Shown piece after piece: positions 1-10,465 of a stretch of DNA of 64,000 nucleotides. The position numbers and the translations under genes were made by a program. The stretch spans positions 434,001-498,000 of the forward strand of contig SNVD02011147.1 in NCBI GenBank assembly GCA_013180625.2, read 5' to 3'. The first letter of the stretch is position 1. Every line of letters starts with the position of its first letter. The notes under the pieces are model-generated. The model did not search any database and was not told the origin of the DNA. It saw nothing but the letters and a program-made list of their open reading frames with translations. This stretch comes from Boswellia sacra (lineage: Eukaryota > Streptophyta > Magnoliopsida > Sapindales > Burseraceae).

Positions 1-2349
1 TCTTCCTGGGCAAATTTCTTGCTTCAGATTGAATTTGATTTTGATAGTTAGGCGCAGCAAGACTGATATCATTCAAAAGCTTCCCTCTCTTTGCACCACC
101 ATTTAGCTGGACTCACATGGAATAAGTTGAACAAGATCCAACGTTGTTAGAAGACTTTCGTTCTTAGCACTTATGTCATCGTTTTGGAACTAAACGTTGA
201 GCGGCAGATCAAGTCGAAGCAGGCAATCCGCCACCTAATAACTCCTCTTTTACAGTGCAAGCTGTTAATAGGCTCTACTAATGGACAACCAACCCCATCT
301 ATTCTAGATAAATTGGGGCACCTTCCCTGTGTGTCAGTGCCATTTTTCTCTAAGGCTTAAATTGAATTAGTCATAGTAGTCATAGTTTCATAACTTCTTG
401 TCAGCGGCGCAATGAGGAGGAAAAGAGGATAATTGTGGGTGCCATCAAACTTACGTGGTATTTATTTTAATCTCTTAACACTTTTTATATTTAAACACTT
501 TTTAGAATTTAATTTACATCGCTTAATAGAATATTTATTTATCTTGTTAGATATCACTTAAAAAAGTGGTAAGAGAATATTTTACCTTTAATGTAACTTT
601 TTTACTCTTATTAAAATATAAAAATATTTATATTTATATTTATATAATCATTTAAAAATTAAATAGTTAATAAAATTAAATCAAAATTCTTTTTTCATTT
701 AAATAATTAATATTATATTTCTTAAGATATTTAAAAATTAATTATTAACTAAAATTAAAAAAAATTCTTTTTCATTTAAATAGTTAATATTATATTATAT
801 AAACTAATATGATATTATTGTATAACTACTATATCATTAATATTATCAATTTTTAAAATTCATTCCTCTAATTAGATCAAGTTTAAGCCATATCAATTTG
901 TATTAAAAAAAATTATAAGAGTAATATTTTATCCATTACATTTTGAGGACCATATTTTGAATCATAAAAGATTAATTATATTAATTAAAGAGTTTTCTAT
1001 TTTATAAACTTAAAAAGAATAAAAACTAATATAATCTTTTAACTGACAATATTAAATATTAATTTTTTACTTTAAATTTACACTATTAAATAAAATAAAA
1101 TGTCCTTAACAATCTAATAAATAACTTTTGAAGTTTCAATAAAATTATCGCTATAATATGTAATAAAATTCTATCAAATATAATGTCTATTTTAAAACTC
1201 GCTATTTATAATGATATCAAAATTTTCAATTGTTATTATTCAACATATTATTAGCTAATTAATTTGAAATATTAATAGAAATAAATGAAAGTTTACCAAT
1301 TATAAAAAATATTTATCATATATTTAATATGGTAATTATAAATATAGTAATAAAAAATATAACAATTTGATAATAAATACTAAAACAATCACAAAATATA
1401 CTGAAAATTGTACTTTTACTAAATTAAAATAACATTCATAAATAAAAATTTGATAAAATTTATATTATTTTAATATGTAGGGATATTTATGAAATAAAAT
1501 TTTTAACACCTCATTTAGACAGTAATGATTATAAAATTTGATAAAATTTATATTGGTTTAATATGTAGGGATATTTATAGAACAAAATTTTTAACACTTC
1601 ATTTAGACAATAGTGATTAGAAAAAGTGATAAATTTTCACTTTTCTAATTAAGTGATTTATCACTTAAAATAAGTACTAAATGGAAAAACAATGAAATCT
1701 TAAAATTTTCAGTGTTAAGTGATAGATGAAAGAAAACAAACTGCTCCTTAGTTATATACGTTAGAAAAGTATTTAGGTAAATAAGGCCTAATAAGAAAGA
1801 TATAGATATTTAATATTTTTTATTGAATATATTTAAAAGTGAAGATTGAAAAAGTAGAAAGTAAATGTTTAATAGAATAACTCTTAAATCAAGTTCCTGT
1901 TATGGGCCAAAAATTGATAAACTTGGATTTTGATGTTGAACTAATTTTGGACTTTTTATAGGTCTACATAATTATCTCTTATATGATATATATATATATA
2001 TAAATATATAAAAGGTGTTTTCGCTTTCGCCTAGATTTTCTAATTTTTATATATATAAGGTGTTTTCGCCTAGATTTTCCAATTTTTAAATAAAGTAACC
2101 AATTAATTAATTCTAAAATTATAGATACATTAAAAAGTTTTTCAATATTAAAAAAATTGTCATTATACAAGTTAGTTTTATAAAAAAAAAATGCTTATAA
2201 CTGTTTGATTATGTGAAAACATAATTTAAATACAATCGTAACAACTTTTAAATCATTAAAATATTTATCAATGAATTGAACACAAATTTAGATTAAGATT
2301 TTAAGTTATAATATCTAAATTTATTTCTAAAAACCATAATTTTTATTTA
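1..2349. other. AT-rich intergenic region, no gene recognised
   Basis: Very AT-rich from about 450 onward, with short stop-littered frames. The first 360 bases are less AT-rich and could be the end of a neighbouring transcription unit or an old gene fragment, but I recognise no protein in them. A tandem duplication lies at 1446-1620 (listed separately). An AT microsatellite and a short repeated piece containing ggtgttttcgcctagatttt lie at about 1981-2085. Confidence 0.6.
1446..1620. repeat. Tandem direct duplication, 2 copies of about 88 bp
   Basis: The stretch beginning aaatttgataaaatttatat at 1446-1532 recurs at 1534-1620 with a handful of substitutions (for example cacctcatttagac against cacttcatttagac). 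It is non-coding. Confidence 0.8.
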
Positions 2350-2584
2350 AATAAATAATAAAATAATATCATTAACCTCCCTTAAACTTTACTCCGATAT
2401 ATCAGAAAAACCCCTATTATATTTATTGCAGCACAATATCAAAGATTTTAATTTTTGTATCACCAGTCCACAAAAAATTCTCCATTAATTTTTTGACTAA
2501 CGAAGAAGGGTAAAAATTTTGAAAAATTTTAAGTAGCCTAGCACACCCTCGTGAATCTCTCATCTCCATCATCACCAGTATCAT

Positions 2585-2818
2585 CGCTACGTTTTCAAGA
2601 GTGAATTAGTAACACACACATCAAACGCCAACCTCCATTTCCTTGCAACGCCATGAACTTTCTTTCGTTCTTATCTTGATTTTAACATCCCACAAGCACC
2701 AATAGCAGTTGCCAACGCGACATTATCCACTTTAGCCTGAGTCTAACCATTTGATGAAACAAATTAATAGCCAAATTGGGCTTATTTTGCATCAAATACA
2801 ACATCGCAGCATAGTCCA
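2585..2818 (-). pseudogene. Captured fragment of a pentatricopeptide-repeat (PPR) gene
   Basis: Read on the minus strand, three blocks recall plant PPR proteins: LAINLFHQMVRL, then VDNVALATAIGACGMLKS, then KKVHGVARK followed by FDVCVTNSLLKT. The order and spacing fit a PLS-class PPR tract (xLFxxMxxxGV, then xxACGxL, then GKKVHGxxxKxGxxxDVxVxNSLLxxY). At least one frame change and several stops lie between blocks, so it cannot be translated. It lies inside the TIR element at 2359-3785. The parent PPR gene is not in this window. Confidence 0.68.
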
Positions 2819-3189
2819 AGAAACGAGATGCTCATGCTGCAGTAACACCCGCACCCAGCTGTAGCAACACCGCCACCCATTTTATAGAACTCGAAGAACC
2901 TCTGCATACCAACTGTAGTGACACCAACACCCGCATACACCACAACCAAACTCCACTTCGTAGATGCCTAATCCAAAAAGAAAAAAAGGAAAGATAATTG
3001 AACCATCGGGATCTATTACCTTGTATACGAATAGGCAATTCTGTTTTTGTAAATTCGTTTAACCTCCATCCACAAATTCAAACATCATCACTATATATGT
3101 GGGATTAACATCATCACCAAGACAACCACCACACACAAACCACCACTACCAAAACTAAGCAACAAAATGTACAAAAAAGAAAAAAAATG

Positions 3190-3602
3190 TGAACCCGAGA
3201 GCAAATGGCAGAATTGAAATCGAAGACGTATAACGTGTCATTGACGGAAATGCAGGCGATCTTCAGCCCAACCAATTTCTTGCCGAAGTCAATGAGGTGT
3301 TTCTGTGAGCAGGTGGGAGTGAAGGCACCGGGGACAGTGAAGAGGATGGCCTTTTGCTGTCTGTGAGGAAGGAGATGGTAGTGGTCTGGAGCTCCCCGGT
3401 AGGGTCGAAGTAAGAGAGAATGGCGTCAGGGAGCTTAGGAGATATTGAGATTATGGGGGTTTTGGTTGAGTATGAGAGACTGAGAGGCTTGGTGAAGTGA
3501 TAGGGGAGGGACGGCTTGAGAGGGTGGGGGAGGAAGGAGAGGGATTTGGAGAAAAGAGGCTTAGCGTTGCAGAGAAGACAACGAAGAAAGAGTTGAAAAC
3601 AT
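3190..3602 (-). pseudogene. Captured fragment of a chloroplast type II peroxiredoxin (PrxIIE-like)
   Basis: The minus strand encodes a Ser/Pro-rich leader resembling a plastid transit peptide. It continues to [20 protein letters not shown] and, after a frame change, [19 protein letters not shown] and [10 protein letters not shown]. The TPTC block with the peroxidatic cysteine is the signature of atypical 2-Cys type II peroxiredoxins, and the leader plus order match plant PrxIIE. Frameshifts and stops break the frame and the C-terminal half is missing. It lies inside a TIR element, so it is a transposon-captured copy rather than a resident gene. Whether an antisense transcript is made cannot be told from sequence. 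Confidence 0.8.
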
Positions 3603-3997
3603 AAGGGTACGATGGTTTTTTAATTATTTTATTATTATCAAAGCAAACGGAAACCGTCCGTTGGATTGGATTTGGATGAAACAAAAAAAAATTGAAATGT
3701 TTGGTATCGCAATAAAATAAATTTAAAAAAAGGTTTTTTTACATAATAACGTAGTAAAGTTTAAGGACGGTTAACGATATTATCTAATAAATAATAATAG
3801 CCTTCGTAAAAGTTGAATAAATTTATGGCAATCATTTATTGTTGATATGATATTTGAGTTGTATAAATTAACGCATACGCAAAATTATTAATATCTACAG
3901 TACACAATAATTTTTGTTGTCCACAAAATATTTAAAATAAATAATTATAAAAAAGATGAAAGTGGAAAAGCTAGCCACACGTCAACCAAACCAAAGA

Positions 3998-6900
3998 ATG
4001 GCGATGGCAGCTCCAGCTGTAGAGGTTGCAGCAGTGACAGCGCTTCGCTCGGTGTTGCTCCGCGTCAGACAAGCCGCCGAACGCTCGGGACACCAACACG
4101 AACGAATCCGGGTCGTCGCAGTATCCAAAACCAAACCCGTTTCTCTCATCCGCCAAGTGTATGAAGCTGGCCACCGTGACTTTGGCGAAAATTATGTCCA
4201 AGAAATCATCGACAAAGCTCCTCAAGTACTTAAAGAAATTAATTAATATTTATGTTGAGATGATTTTATTGTTGTTATTATGATTGATTGGCTGAGTTAG
4301 TGATGGAATTATGTGGGGTTGGTGAAGCTGCCAGAGGACATAAAGTGGCATTTTATTGGGCATTTGCAGAGCAACAAAGTGAAAACGCTTCTGGGTATGT
4401 TTCATTTTGGTAGTTTATTGCTGTTTTTGTTGTTAAAATTTTTTGCTTTATATTGAAAAGATAAATATTAGAAAGAAATTGAATTTACATGTTTCTACAT
4501 TTATACGAGTTAATATTAGTTGTCTTTTTTTCGTTTAGTTTTTTTTTTTTTCAAATTAAATGGATCGATTAATGATGGTTTAAGTGCTGAAATGTAATAA
4601 TTTTTTATTGCTGCAATGCTGAAAAGCTTGGTATATCTCACATTGGTAGAAAAAGCAAACTTGAACAAAGCAAACATGTTGAGTGAAAGAGGCTTGTGTG
4701 AATCTAGGAAGAAGGATACATGTCTAATGGATTATATCTGCATTATACACACTTTTTTTTTTTAAATAATAGTCATGCAATGAATTATGCTTTATTTATT
4801 ATTATTATTATATTTTTTAAGTTGCTCTTTATACTGTTAAGTTTTAAGTCTGGTTTATGAATGCAGGTGGAGTGCCAAATCTGGACATGGTTGAGGGCAT
4901 AGATAACGAGAAGGTAAAGACATAAGTCCATTATCTGTTATAGATATATGGGAGGAACGGATATATTTCTTTTGATATTTGTTTTCATATGAGGAAATTT
5001 TAGATAATTGAGTTGTGCTAAGTTGAAAATATGTTGTGTTCACTGCCAAGATTGTCTTAGGAGATAGAAGCCTTATTGGTTTCCATTATTATTAGTTCCA
5101 CATATTTCGTATTTTTGTTGACATCAAACAAATTGTTCTTGCTTATATATGCTATATTCTTTCTTAACTTGTGTAAGTGTCTGATTGGAAGTTTGGTAGC
5201 AATAGACGAATGAACTCAAGTCCCAGGGATGGGGCAGCAGGGATAGTGTCTTACTTATATCTTTTTTATTTACAGATTGCAAATCATCTTGATCAAGGAG
5301 TTTCAAACCTTGGAAGAAGTCCTTTGAAGGTTTTTGTCCAAGTGAATACTAGTGGAGAAGCATGTGAGTAGACTATGCTGATTCTCCTTACATTTTAATT
5401 GGTTTCCGACACAACCATAGGAAGCTGAGACCTGACCTGCTTGCTTGTTCCTAAGGAACGTAATTACGAAAAATGACATCTTTTTCAGATATTATGATCT
5501 CAATGTTTAAATGCATCTGTTTATAGTAATAGTAACGAATGTCTTATAATCTGTTTTAGTAGTGTAATTATTATGTGAGAAGTGAAACACTTTTTAATTT
5601 CCAAGATGGTCCCATGTGTCCTCTTAGCTTGTCGATGGATTTTTTGATGCATGGCACCAATATATCCTCATTCCGTACAATTCAGATGCACAAAATTGGA
5701 TAAGTTTCTTCATGTTTATTTGTGCTGCAAATAGTTAGTGGAATGATCCAATTTCTTAACATTTGTGGCATTATTGCAGCAAAATCAGGCATTGATCCTT
5801 CTGGCTGCGTTGGGCTTGTGGAACATGTTAAACTGCGCTGCCCACATTTGCAGTTTTCAGGCTTAATGACTATAGGAAACCCAGATTATACATCAACACC
5901 AGAGAACTTCAGGGTGATGGATCCTGCGTGTCTTTAGTGATGTACATCAAAACATTTCATAAATCTAATCTTCACCTCTTGTTTTTCATAGCAGAACATA
6001 TGCATATTATTATCCACTTTCTGGGAACTTATTTGATTCAGTTATTAGGATCATATGATTTAAATTATCAGCTTATTGGCATAAAGTTTTCTATATTGTT
6101 TAAATTATTTATCTATGCATTTTTTCTTAAGTTGTTCTTTGTTATATATCTATTTTGGCTCTGTTTTCATCTGTTAGTTAATTTGCTCACAAACTATTTT
6201 ATATGTTTTCATGCAACAGACTTTATTAAATTGTAGACTTGAGGTTTGCAAGGCTATTGGAATGGCAGAGGAGCAGTGTGAGCTGTCAATGGGCATGTCT
6301 GGTGACTTTGAGCAAGCTGTACGTGATATTGACAATTCAACCCGAAAGAGTAAAATATAATAATAATAAATAAATAAATATACAAAGCTACCTTTTTTTC
6401 TTGAGGATTGGATGACAGTTTAGTCTGATTTACTTTTAACCTCAAATTAGAAATGAGTTCTAAAAGTTAAAAGGCAGGATGAAGAATAGCACTAAGAAAT
6501 CTAGTGTTAGTTGTTATAGGAACTGGGCTTCCTGAGTCAGTTATGATGCTGAAACAAACTAGATCTTTACATCGGAAACATTTGCAAAATACTTGAAAGA
6601 ATTGAAGATTCCTGGATTGTTGTTTGGGAAAATGCTTGAGGACTGTCTTTAAAACATCAAAATTTTGAGGAAATTACATGTGCAACTAGTAAGAAGAATC
6701 CTTGATTCTCATCCTAAAGTTTCTGTATGATATGTTAGAACTTGTATGGAAGTTTTAGATTATAATAATTCTATTATAGGTGATGAAAATATTATTAATT
6801 GTGAGTGATTTTATTTCCTAGTTTACTTTGATTTTTCTATTATATATACAAGTCAGGACATATCAATAATATACAATAACTTTCACCTTCTCTTCTCTGT

Positions 6901-8196
6901 CTATTTTATTCTATTTTCTCTCTTTTAGCATGGTATTAGAACGGGTTAGTGTTCCTTAGAAATTTTTGCATATTCAAAAATCAAAAGGAAGAAAAAAGTC
7001 AATCTTTCTTTTCTTTTAAGTTTTCAATATTTTAATTCTTTTCTTTTATGTTAGTCTCTAATGATTTTGCTTTCAATAATAAGAAAACAAAAATTAGTTT
7101 CTGTTTTCTTTTCCATTAAGTCTCTAATGTTATTTTTATTAATAATCAATTTAAAAAAGAAAAATTCCAGTTGCTGTTTGTTCTTTTAAGTCTATTATGT
7201 CTTTTTAAACTCTCTGTCCCCCTCTCAGTGTCAAGTCGTCATAAGTCAATGAAATTTGTGTCATAAGCATTCAGGGGGTCTTTTGAAATTTTTGAAAACT
7301 TTTGGGTGTCCCAAATTTTTTGAGGTTGTTTCTGGAAAAGTTTAAAAAAAAATCCCTCTAATCACTGAAAAATTTTGCCCTAATTTGGCTAAATCTCCTT
7401 AGTTTGTTCAAACTTAATTTTTATCCCAAACCTAACCTCTTTACTGGTAAACAACCTTATCACCTCTGGCCAGCGGTAAAAGTCATCGCTACTCTTATAA
7501 TCTCGTCAAAGATTCATGGTCTAAAATATCTCCTTTTACCAGAAATTGTTGTCTCTTATCCTTCTGATTTCACTCTCTTGCTAGTTGTGCCTTCTGTTTA
7601 TAAGTTTGAGTGAGATAGCTACCTCTTCTCTTGTCAATCCTCTTGAAGCTTCATCACTGTTGTGAAGTTGAATGACTCTGAAGTTTATGTTGTGGTGAAA
7701 AGAGCCGTCAAATATTTATTTGTAATCTTTGTTTCCAAGTTAGACATTAAAAAATATCTATGTTCAAACTGGAGAGGAAGTGTTAGAACTTATGTAGAAG
7801 TTTTAGATTATAATAATTTGATTATAGGTGGTGAAAATATTATTAATTGTGAGTGATTTTATTTTCTAGTTTACTTTGATTTTTCTATTATATATATGTA
7901 AGTCTCACATATCAAGAATATACAACAACTTTCTTTTCTCTATCTATTTTATTCTCTTCTCACTCTTTTAACATGATAAATGAATCCTGCCCCTTTTTCC
8001 TGCAAGGATTAGATATATTGTCTTAGAACATGCTTCTTCATTTTCTGTTTAGGGCTATATCTTTCTCACTAGGTTTTGATGTGACTGATGGGTGTCGTTT
8101 CTGATTTATATGCAGATCGAAATGGGAAGTACCAATGTGAGAATTGGATCAACCATATTTGGACCAAGGGATTATGCAAAGAAGAAACCTAATTAG
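3998..8196 (+). CDS. PLPBP: Pyridoxal-phosphate homeostasis protein (YggS/PLPBP/PROSC family)
   Basis: A fold-type III PLP carrier that buffers vitamin B6 in the cytosol or organelles; the family has no known catalytic activity. Seven exons by eye: 3998-4225, 4328-4394, 4867-4913, 5276-5363, 5780-5913, 6220-6318, 8116-8196. They join in phase to 247 aa, normal for the family. The PLP lysine is K44 in the VSKTKP motif. Other family blocks are [46 protein letters not shown] and VRIGSTIFG. The start chosen is the ATG in front of AMAAPAVE, which aligns with plant homologues. An in-frame upstream ATG at 3956 would add 14 residues. The last intron (6319-8115) is enlarged by a complete TRIM-like retrotransposon. 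No lesion is seen. Confidence 0.93.
6733..6930. repeat. 5' LTR of the TRIM-like element
   Basis: Starts TGTTAGAACTTGTATGG and ends TTTTAGCA. Nearly collinear with 7781-7973, with scattered substitutions and small gaps. Confidence 0.85.
7781..7973. repeat. 3' LTR of the TRIM-like element
   Basis: Starts TGTTAGAACTTATGTAG and ends CTTTTAACA, followed by the target duplication tgata. Preceded by the polypurine tract at about 7768-7780. Confidence 0.85.
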
Positions 8197-10465
8197 TGAC
8201 TATTTGTCCCGCTGCTACTTGATGTGTTCATTGTACCAATGAGGAAATTCTCATGCCAAGTGTTTATTCTTCGCTTTTTATGATCTCTAAAAGAGTTAAG
8301 AAATTTTTTTAAACGAGACTATTATTCTACTCCTGCTTGTCATTCCAACTCAGTGGAGGTCTGGTAGCTGATTTATGGCTGAGGAACACATGCTGGAACT
8401 GAAACCAGAATAGCCTAATGCGGAGAAGTAACCTTAGACTATGTTGTATTTGATTCTTATTGAATGAGTTTTTGCCTTGGCAAAAGTATTCTTCTGTTTA
8501 CTAAACATTTTAGCCAAACGGGTGCTACTTGGAACTGGTGCTACTTGGATGTGAAGATCGTCCATCTTCTTTAATTCAAAAGCAAAAAAAGGGAAAGCTT
8601 TATATAATTTCTTTGTATCACTTTGGAGCATGCAATTGTCCTTTTTGAACAGAGAAGAGCTTGAAAGTTTTCTAGTGGTGGTTAAGACATTCCTGATAGA
8701 ATGTATGATTAACAATTAAAAATTCTTTAGGTTGAAAATGGTATCAGGGGATATCATCTCAAGGCCAGTTGAAAGTTGAAACTTAGAAAAACACATTTTT
8801 GCTAAGATGACTTAACTCCCGTTTAGGGATGTCAATTCGTGTTTTCAGGTTATGTTTGTATCGTGTCAAGTTAAGATACGGTAAATATTGGTTAACACGA
8901 ACATGACTCATTTATTATTCGTATCAAAAAGTAATATAACAAAACACGCTAACACGAATAATAAGTCAAGTCGACATGCTAACACGAATAATAAACAAGT
9001 TATTCTCGTGTTAAACACGAACAATGACTTGGATCTTATATTAAAGATCTGTCATAAACCAATTCAATCTAATAAAAATTAACAAGAGTAAATACATAAT
9101 ATCAAAAAAATAAAAGTGACCCAATCCATTATAATTTTAATTTAAAAAAATATGTTTAGCCCTAAATTAAGTAATCGAAAAATACACCATTTCTATAGTA
9201 TGCATAAGTGTTGATGTTAAAAAAAAATTATTCTATATTATGCATCTCTCGTTGGAGTCCTAAAATTTATTTGAAATTGCAATATATATATTAGGATGAT
9301 TTCAATGTTTATTGTTATTTTTAGTTAAGCAGTTTAATTAATTTAGAAATGAATTTTTATGTCTCCGATTATAAACTACTGCTCATATCTAAATTTACAT
9401 CGGTATATTATCATTATGTTTATATCATATCACTGTTGAATTGTATTTTTGTTTGGATCGTATTAGATTTTTTTTTAAAGTTCTTTTGAATTTGGACCAT
9501 ATTAAATTGGATTGGATCCAATTATGTTTTATATAAAATTGATTGGATCATATTGGATTTTTTTTAGTTTGGATCATATTAAATTGGATTGGATCTGATT
9601 AGGTTTTATATAAAATTGATTAGATTTTAATCTTTGATTGGATTGGATTGGATTGGATTAAACATTTTTAAACCAATCAATGAATCAATATTAGATTTGA
9701 TTGATTATTAGCTTAATTAGCTTAAATCTATTAGATCTAAACCTATCAACAGCCTTATTTTTAACATTATATTTCGTCTTATCACAGGACTTATGGAAAA
9801 TATAAAAAATAATAAACTTCTAGAGGTTTTTTTTTTGACACAGTAATTTCTTCCAAATTTGGATGGCCCGATCAACTTCTTATTTATATCAAATTTAGAC
9901 CATTTTTTAAAATGCAATCTTAATATTGAACAATTTGATATTGCTCGACAAGATATAATATGCTCAACAATCCAATGCCTAATTAGACGAGTTAAGTCAA
10001 CTAATTTGATTATGTTTGATACCTTTTCATCCGATGATCAGAGGATTTAAAAAAAAAAAACTAAGATTTAATTATTTCTTAAAACAACTTAATTCTTTTT
10101 TGTTTTTAAATTCTATTTTCTGTACTGTATATTTTTTAATATAATTTATATTCAATCTCAATCATATATTCTTCCTAAAATTTAAAATAATTTAAATTTA
10201 ATCACATATTTTAAATTTAATTAAAAATAAAATACTAAATTCATAAAAGAATACCGCAAACATGAACGTCTGGTTTGTCGATGTTTCCTCTAGCAGCCGT
10301 AGGATTAACAAGTGAAATGTAGTCCAAAAGCGCTTTTATGTAAACTCGAAAGCCGAGTCAACTCAAAAACCTCTCGTGTTTAAATAACCGAAAAATCACA
10401 GTACCCGCCTCTTATCTAAAACCCAGCTCTCACTCTCCGCAAGAAGCTACCGTCTTTTCTTAACA
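8197..10465. other. Intergenic region between PLPBP and the branching-enzyme-like gene
   Basis: It holds the PLPBP 3' region and then AT-rich DNA. About 8824-9020 begins taGGGATGTCAATTCGTG and is rich in gctaacacgaataata copies. This resembles the end of a plant hAT-type repeat, but I could not find a matching second end. 9470-9660 contains a direct repeat built on atattaaattggattggat. A TATA-like tttaaataa at about 10380 lies 85 bases upstream of the next start codon. No gene seen. Confidence 0.5.
9495..9630. repeat. Direct repeat rich in ttggatt units
   Basis: The block atattaaattggattggatc followed by tttatataaaattgatt occurs twice (about 9498-9545 and 9567-9621), and gattggattggattggatt microsatellite-like sequence follows to about 9660. 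Non-coding. Confidence 0.7.

Larger units (their letters stand above)
2359..3785. mobile_element. Pack-MULE-like TIR element carrying host gene fragments
   Basis: The two ends are imperfect inverted repeats of about 100 bp. The left end reads cttaaactttactccg near 2382-2397, and the right end, read on the minus strand from 3785 inward, gives cttaaactttactacg in the same relative place, with matching flanking blocks. A 9-bp direct repeat aataaataa borders both sides (2350-2358 and 3786-3794), the target-site length typical of Mutator-like elements, although it is low-complexity. No transposase is seen inside. The interior instead carries antisense pieces of at least two unrelated host genes, a type II peroxiredoxin (about 3190-3602) and a PPR gene (about 2585-2818), the defining feature of Pack-MULEs. 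The class is inferred from TIR plus TSD length. Confidence 0.72.
6733..7973. mobile_element. TRIM-like short LTR retrotransposon in the last intron of PLPBP
   Basis: Two direct LTRs, 6733-6930 (198 bp) and 7781-7973 (193 bp), begin TGTTAGAACTT and end in CA. A perfect 5-bp target duplication tgata flanks the element (6728-6732 and 7974-7978). Directly after the left LTR comes tggtattagaacggg (from 6931), a mutated form of the initiator-Met tRNA primer-binding site. Directly before the right LTR comes the purine tract ctggagaggaag. The 850-bp interior has no gag or pol coding capacity that I recognise. At 1,241 bp overall with short LTRs it fits the terminal-repeat-in-miniature class, moved in trans by a full element. 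It lies in sense orientation within the intron. Confidence 0.85.

Noticed and set aside
3956..3997. Upstream in-frame ATG extending PLPBP by 14 residues
   Set aside because: The added residues have no counterpart in plant homologues as I know them, and the ATG lies in very AT-rich DNA. The ATG at 3998 aligns with the family start. It is kept as an alternative only.
7404..7613. 69-codon open frame inside the TRIM element
   Set aside because: No gag or other family motif recognised. TRIM interiors are normally non-coding.
8824..9020. Complete hAT element starting taGGGATGTCAATTCGTG
   Set aside because: One end and cacgaa-rich sequence are present, but no matching opposite end or target duplication was found.
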